A stretch of 64,000 bases of DNA from Caldilineaceae bacterium. Its GTDB lineage: Bacteria > Chloroflexota > Anaerolineae > Caldilineales > Caldilineaceae. Below, piece by piece: positions 62,351-64,000 of this stretch (position 1 is its first letter; each line of letters begins with the position of its first letter). The notes under the pieces were generated by a model. That model was given only the letters and a program-made list of their open reading frames with translations. It searched no databases and was not told where the DNA came from. The translations under genes and the position numbers were made by a program. The stretch is taken from positions 30,469-94,468 of the forward strand of contig JAHBVH010000027.1 in assembly GCA_019637645.1 (NCBI GenBank), written 5' to 3'.

Positions 62351-62856
62351 TCGAGCCCTTTACCTATTTTTGGATCATCCTCAAAGCCTCGCTCTTTTCC
62401 ACCGGCGGGACCGGGAATCTCCCTAGCATTCACGCCGATCTGCTGGCGCGTGGCTGGGCGACGGACCAGCAATTTGCCGAAGCACTAGCCATTGGGCAGA
62501 TCAGCCCAGGGCCGAGTGGGTTATGGGTGATCTGCCTGGGCTACTTGACCGATGGCATGCGCGGTGCGCTCTTGGCGACGTTGGCCATTAGCTTGCCACC
62601 ACTGGGGGTGCTCGCCCTGGCCGCGCTCCATCGGCGCGTGGGCGATCATCCAGCCATGCAAGGCTTTGTCCGCGGCTTGGGGTTATCCGTCTCGGGCATT
62701 TTCTTTGTGGTGGTGGTCCAATTGCTGCAAGGAACAGGCTTTGACGCGCGCAGTGCCTTGATTGTTCTAGCGAGTATTGGCCTTGCCCTGACAGGCCGTG
62801 TACCCGTACCCGTGCTGCTGGGGCTGGCTGGGGTAGCGGGCGTCCTGCTCTATTGA
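62347..62856 (+). CDS. Chromate transporter (CHR) family, second short subunit
   Basis: About 169 residues from ATG 62347, which overlaps the stop codon of the first subunit by four bases. FWIILKASLFSTGGTGNLPS and FAEALAIGQISPGPSGLWVI give the CHR pattern, with a G-G-x-G-N-L variant of the usual motif. Several further helices follow. Only as a pair with the upstream gene would a full transporter form. Confidence 0.88.
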   Translation: MIEPFTYFWIILKASLFSTGGTGNLPSIHADLLARGWATDQQFAEALAIGQISPGPSGLWVICLGYLTDGMRGALLATLAISLPPLGVLALAALHRRVGDHPAMQGFVRGLGLSVSGIFFVVVVQLLQGTGFDARSALIVLASIGLALTGRVPVPVLLGLAGVAGVLLY

Positions 62857-62909
62857 ACCACCCACAGCCGTCCCACCATTTTAGCAGTTACACAGATAGT
62901 ATTGCGCCT

Positions 62910-63150
62910 AGAGAGCTGGCAGGTTTGCCAAACCTTGTCATCTATAGAAGTTACGCACTTGAACAGCGTGACTAGAGACCTGACAGGTTTGCCAAACCTG
63001 TCAGGTCTGGCCCAACTGCGTAACTGGGCTAGAGAATTGGAGGGACCGTTGACCGAAGGTTTGCCAAACCTGTCAGGTCTGGCCCAACTGCGTAACGCCT
63101 AATCTAGTTGGCTCTGTGGTTCGCACAACCGCCAACGCAAAGCGCTGTCA
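62910..63150. repeat. Composite repeat region: GACAGGTTT palindromes, 40-bp duplication, 50-bp unit
   Basis: AGACCTGACAGGTTT (62976-62990) pairs with 62994-63008. A 40-bp segment starting AGGTTTGCCAAACCTG is duplicated at 62985-63024 and 63057-63096. A decayed palindrome lies at 62915-62940, and one 50-bp hairpin unit with GTTGGC/GCCAAC arms stands at 63106-63150. This is the most complex repeat cluster in the window. Confidence 0.85.
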
Positions 63151-63174
63151 GCTCTGCCAAAGAGGAGAACACAA

Positions 63175-63711
63175 ATGAACGAACCTGCGATTATCTTGAT
63201 CACCGGCATTATGGCGGCGGGTAAATCGACCATCGCCCAGGCCCTGGCCGAACGGCTCCCCAAGAGCGTCCACCTGCGGGGCGATCTCTTCCGCCGCATG
63301 ATTGTCAATGGCCGGGCCGACATGGGGATTGAACTGTCACCCGAGGCGTTGGCCCAACTCAACCTGCGCTATGCGATTGCCACCGAGGTAGCGCCCCTGT
63401 ACCTCGCAGCAGGCTTTACCGTCGTCTACCAAGATATTATCATCGCCGAGACGTTGGCGACGATTGTGGAAAAGCTCCGTCCCCATCCGCTCTATGTCGT
63501 CGTACTTTGTCCAGACCCAACTATCGTCGCCACGCGCGAGGCGGGACGGGGCAAACAGGGCTACGGCCAAGAGAGCGACATTGTAAGCTTTGATCAGATC
63601 TTGCGCAGCGCGACAGCGCCCATCGGGCTTTGGCTAGACACCTCGGCCTTAACGGTGACAGAGACGGTAGACGCCATCCTGGCCCAAAGCATAGAGGCCA
63701 AGGTCAACTAA
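63175..63711 (+). CDS. Small P-loop kinase (zeta-toxin/gluconokinase-like fold)
   Basis: A 178-residue nucleotide-binding protein. Walker A is GIMAAGKST (residues 11-19), then LRGDLFRRMIVNGRADMG, a central VVYQDIIIAETLATIV and a lid-like basic loop (ATREAGRGKQGYG). It resembles the chloramphenicol phosphotransferase / shikimate kinase-like P-loop group. No antitoxin gene is adjacent, so a toxin role is not supported. AGAGGAG precedes the ATG. Confidence 0.8.
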   Translation: MNEPAIILITGIMAAGKSTIAQALAERLPKSVHLRGDLFRRMIVNGRADMGIELSPEALAQLNLRYAIATEVAPLYLAAGFTVVYQDIIIAETLATIVEKLRPHPLYVVVLCPDPTIVATREAGRGKQGYGQESDIVSFDQILRSATAPIGLWLDTSALTVTETVDAILAQSIEAKVN

Positions 63712-64000
63712 AGAGCAGCATGCCCCCATCAACCAGAAAGGCAGCAAGCAGCTTGGTAGGGGTACTGTTCTCCGGGAAGGGGGCACAGGTGGTGCTTTTC
63801 ACGAGGCGCCAGTGTCCTTTCCCGGCAGACTCGAACTTGACATAATGCCGAAAAATTTATGACAGCCTACTACAGATGCCAGTTGCCAGCACCACAAAAA
63901 TTGCGTATAATCTATTGCAGGCGATTACGCAGAAGATTACCCCACTCTTTGCGAGCATCGCAGCAGGCAACTCGGCTGGCGGTGACGCTCGCAAAGCCCA
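63712..64000. other. Right-end region without gene
   Basis: No coding signal; contains a promoter-like pair (63883-63911) pointing off the window. Confidence 0.5.
63883..63911 (+). promoter_or_regulatory. Promoter for a gene beyond the right edge
   Basis: TTGCCA (63883-63888), a 17-base spacer and TATAAT (63906-63911): ten or more consensus positions match. Any gene it serves lies outside the window. Confidence 0.6.

Noticed and set aside
63175..63711. Zeta toxin of a toxin-antitoxin pair
   Set aside because: The P-loop kinase fold fits loosely, but no epsilon-like antitoxin gene lies next to it.
63781..63850. tRNA gene suggested by a GTTCGAGTC string on the minus strand
   Set aside because: No acceptor stem, anticodon arm or D-arm can be formed around it.

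Overview
The window is about 64 kb of bacterial chromosome with moderately high GC. I infer a Chloroflexota bacterium (Anaerolineae/Caldilineae-like). The grounds are the gene mix (oligopeptide and sugar ABC transporters with Tat/lipobox binding proteins, ROK kinase, several PhyH dioxygenases, DUF4349, CAP-LysM protein, large hybrid kinases) and intergenic palindromes built on CCTGACAGG/CCTGTCAGG, a repeat type I associate with that phylum. No rRNA or tRNA gene and no CRISPR array was seen, so the placement is an inference.

Layout. 0-5.6 kb (minus): the start of dppC, then dppB, a peptide-binding lipoprotein, an M42 aminopeptidase and a zinc alcohol dehydrogenase. 6.2-19.6 kb: mixed metabolic genes (secreted CAP-LysM protein with a probable leaderless promoter, aldo/keto reductase, VTT membrane protein, HAD phosphatase, threonine aldolase, two alcohol dehydrogenases, QueA, a glutamine-amidotransferase-like hydrolase, penicillin acylase). 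19.8-31.5 kb: a defence island with a consensus promoter, a SNF2 helicase, a translationally coupled micro-ORF, a DUF262/HNH (GmrSD-like) protein, a stretch of broken genes (YhcG-like fragment, truncated copy of the mod 5' end), a Fic AMP-transferase, and type III Mod and Res. 31.5-39.4 kb: Rieske protein, amidohydrolase, DUF2294-like protein, PhyH, HAD, ROK kinase, a glycosidase-like TIM barrel and DUF4349, separated by 50-bp tandem hairpin repeats and long perfect palindromes. 39.9-46.3 kb: two tandem paralogous hybrid histidine kinases sharing an N-terminal domain I do not recognise. 46.6-53.1 kb: DUF1328, arylamine N-acetyltransferase, then a minus-strand five-gene sugar ABC/PhyH/metallo-beta-lactamase operon. 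53.9-60.1 kb (plus): DinB, DUF1801, AlkZ-like, DHFR-like, VOC and TPR genes, a broken YdeI gene and an MFS exporter. 60.2-63.7 kb: a GTPase preceded by an unannotated 30-residue membrane protein, a split chromate transporter pair and a small P-loop kinase.

The most interesting region is the defence island. A type III restriction-modification pair appears joined to a SNF2 helicase and a DUF262/HNH nuclease, with clear signs of recent remodelling: a duplicated and decayed mod 5' end on the left of fic, a compositional mosaic inside mod, and nuclease-gene fragments. Also notable are the families of structured intergenic repeats (50-bp hairpin units, GACAGGTTT palindromes, heptamer tracts that begin at stop codons) and the hidden small membrane protein before the GTPase. 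All functions come from motif recognition in the translated sequence; no database search was possible.
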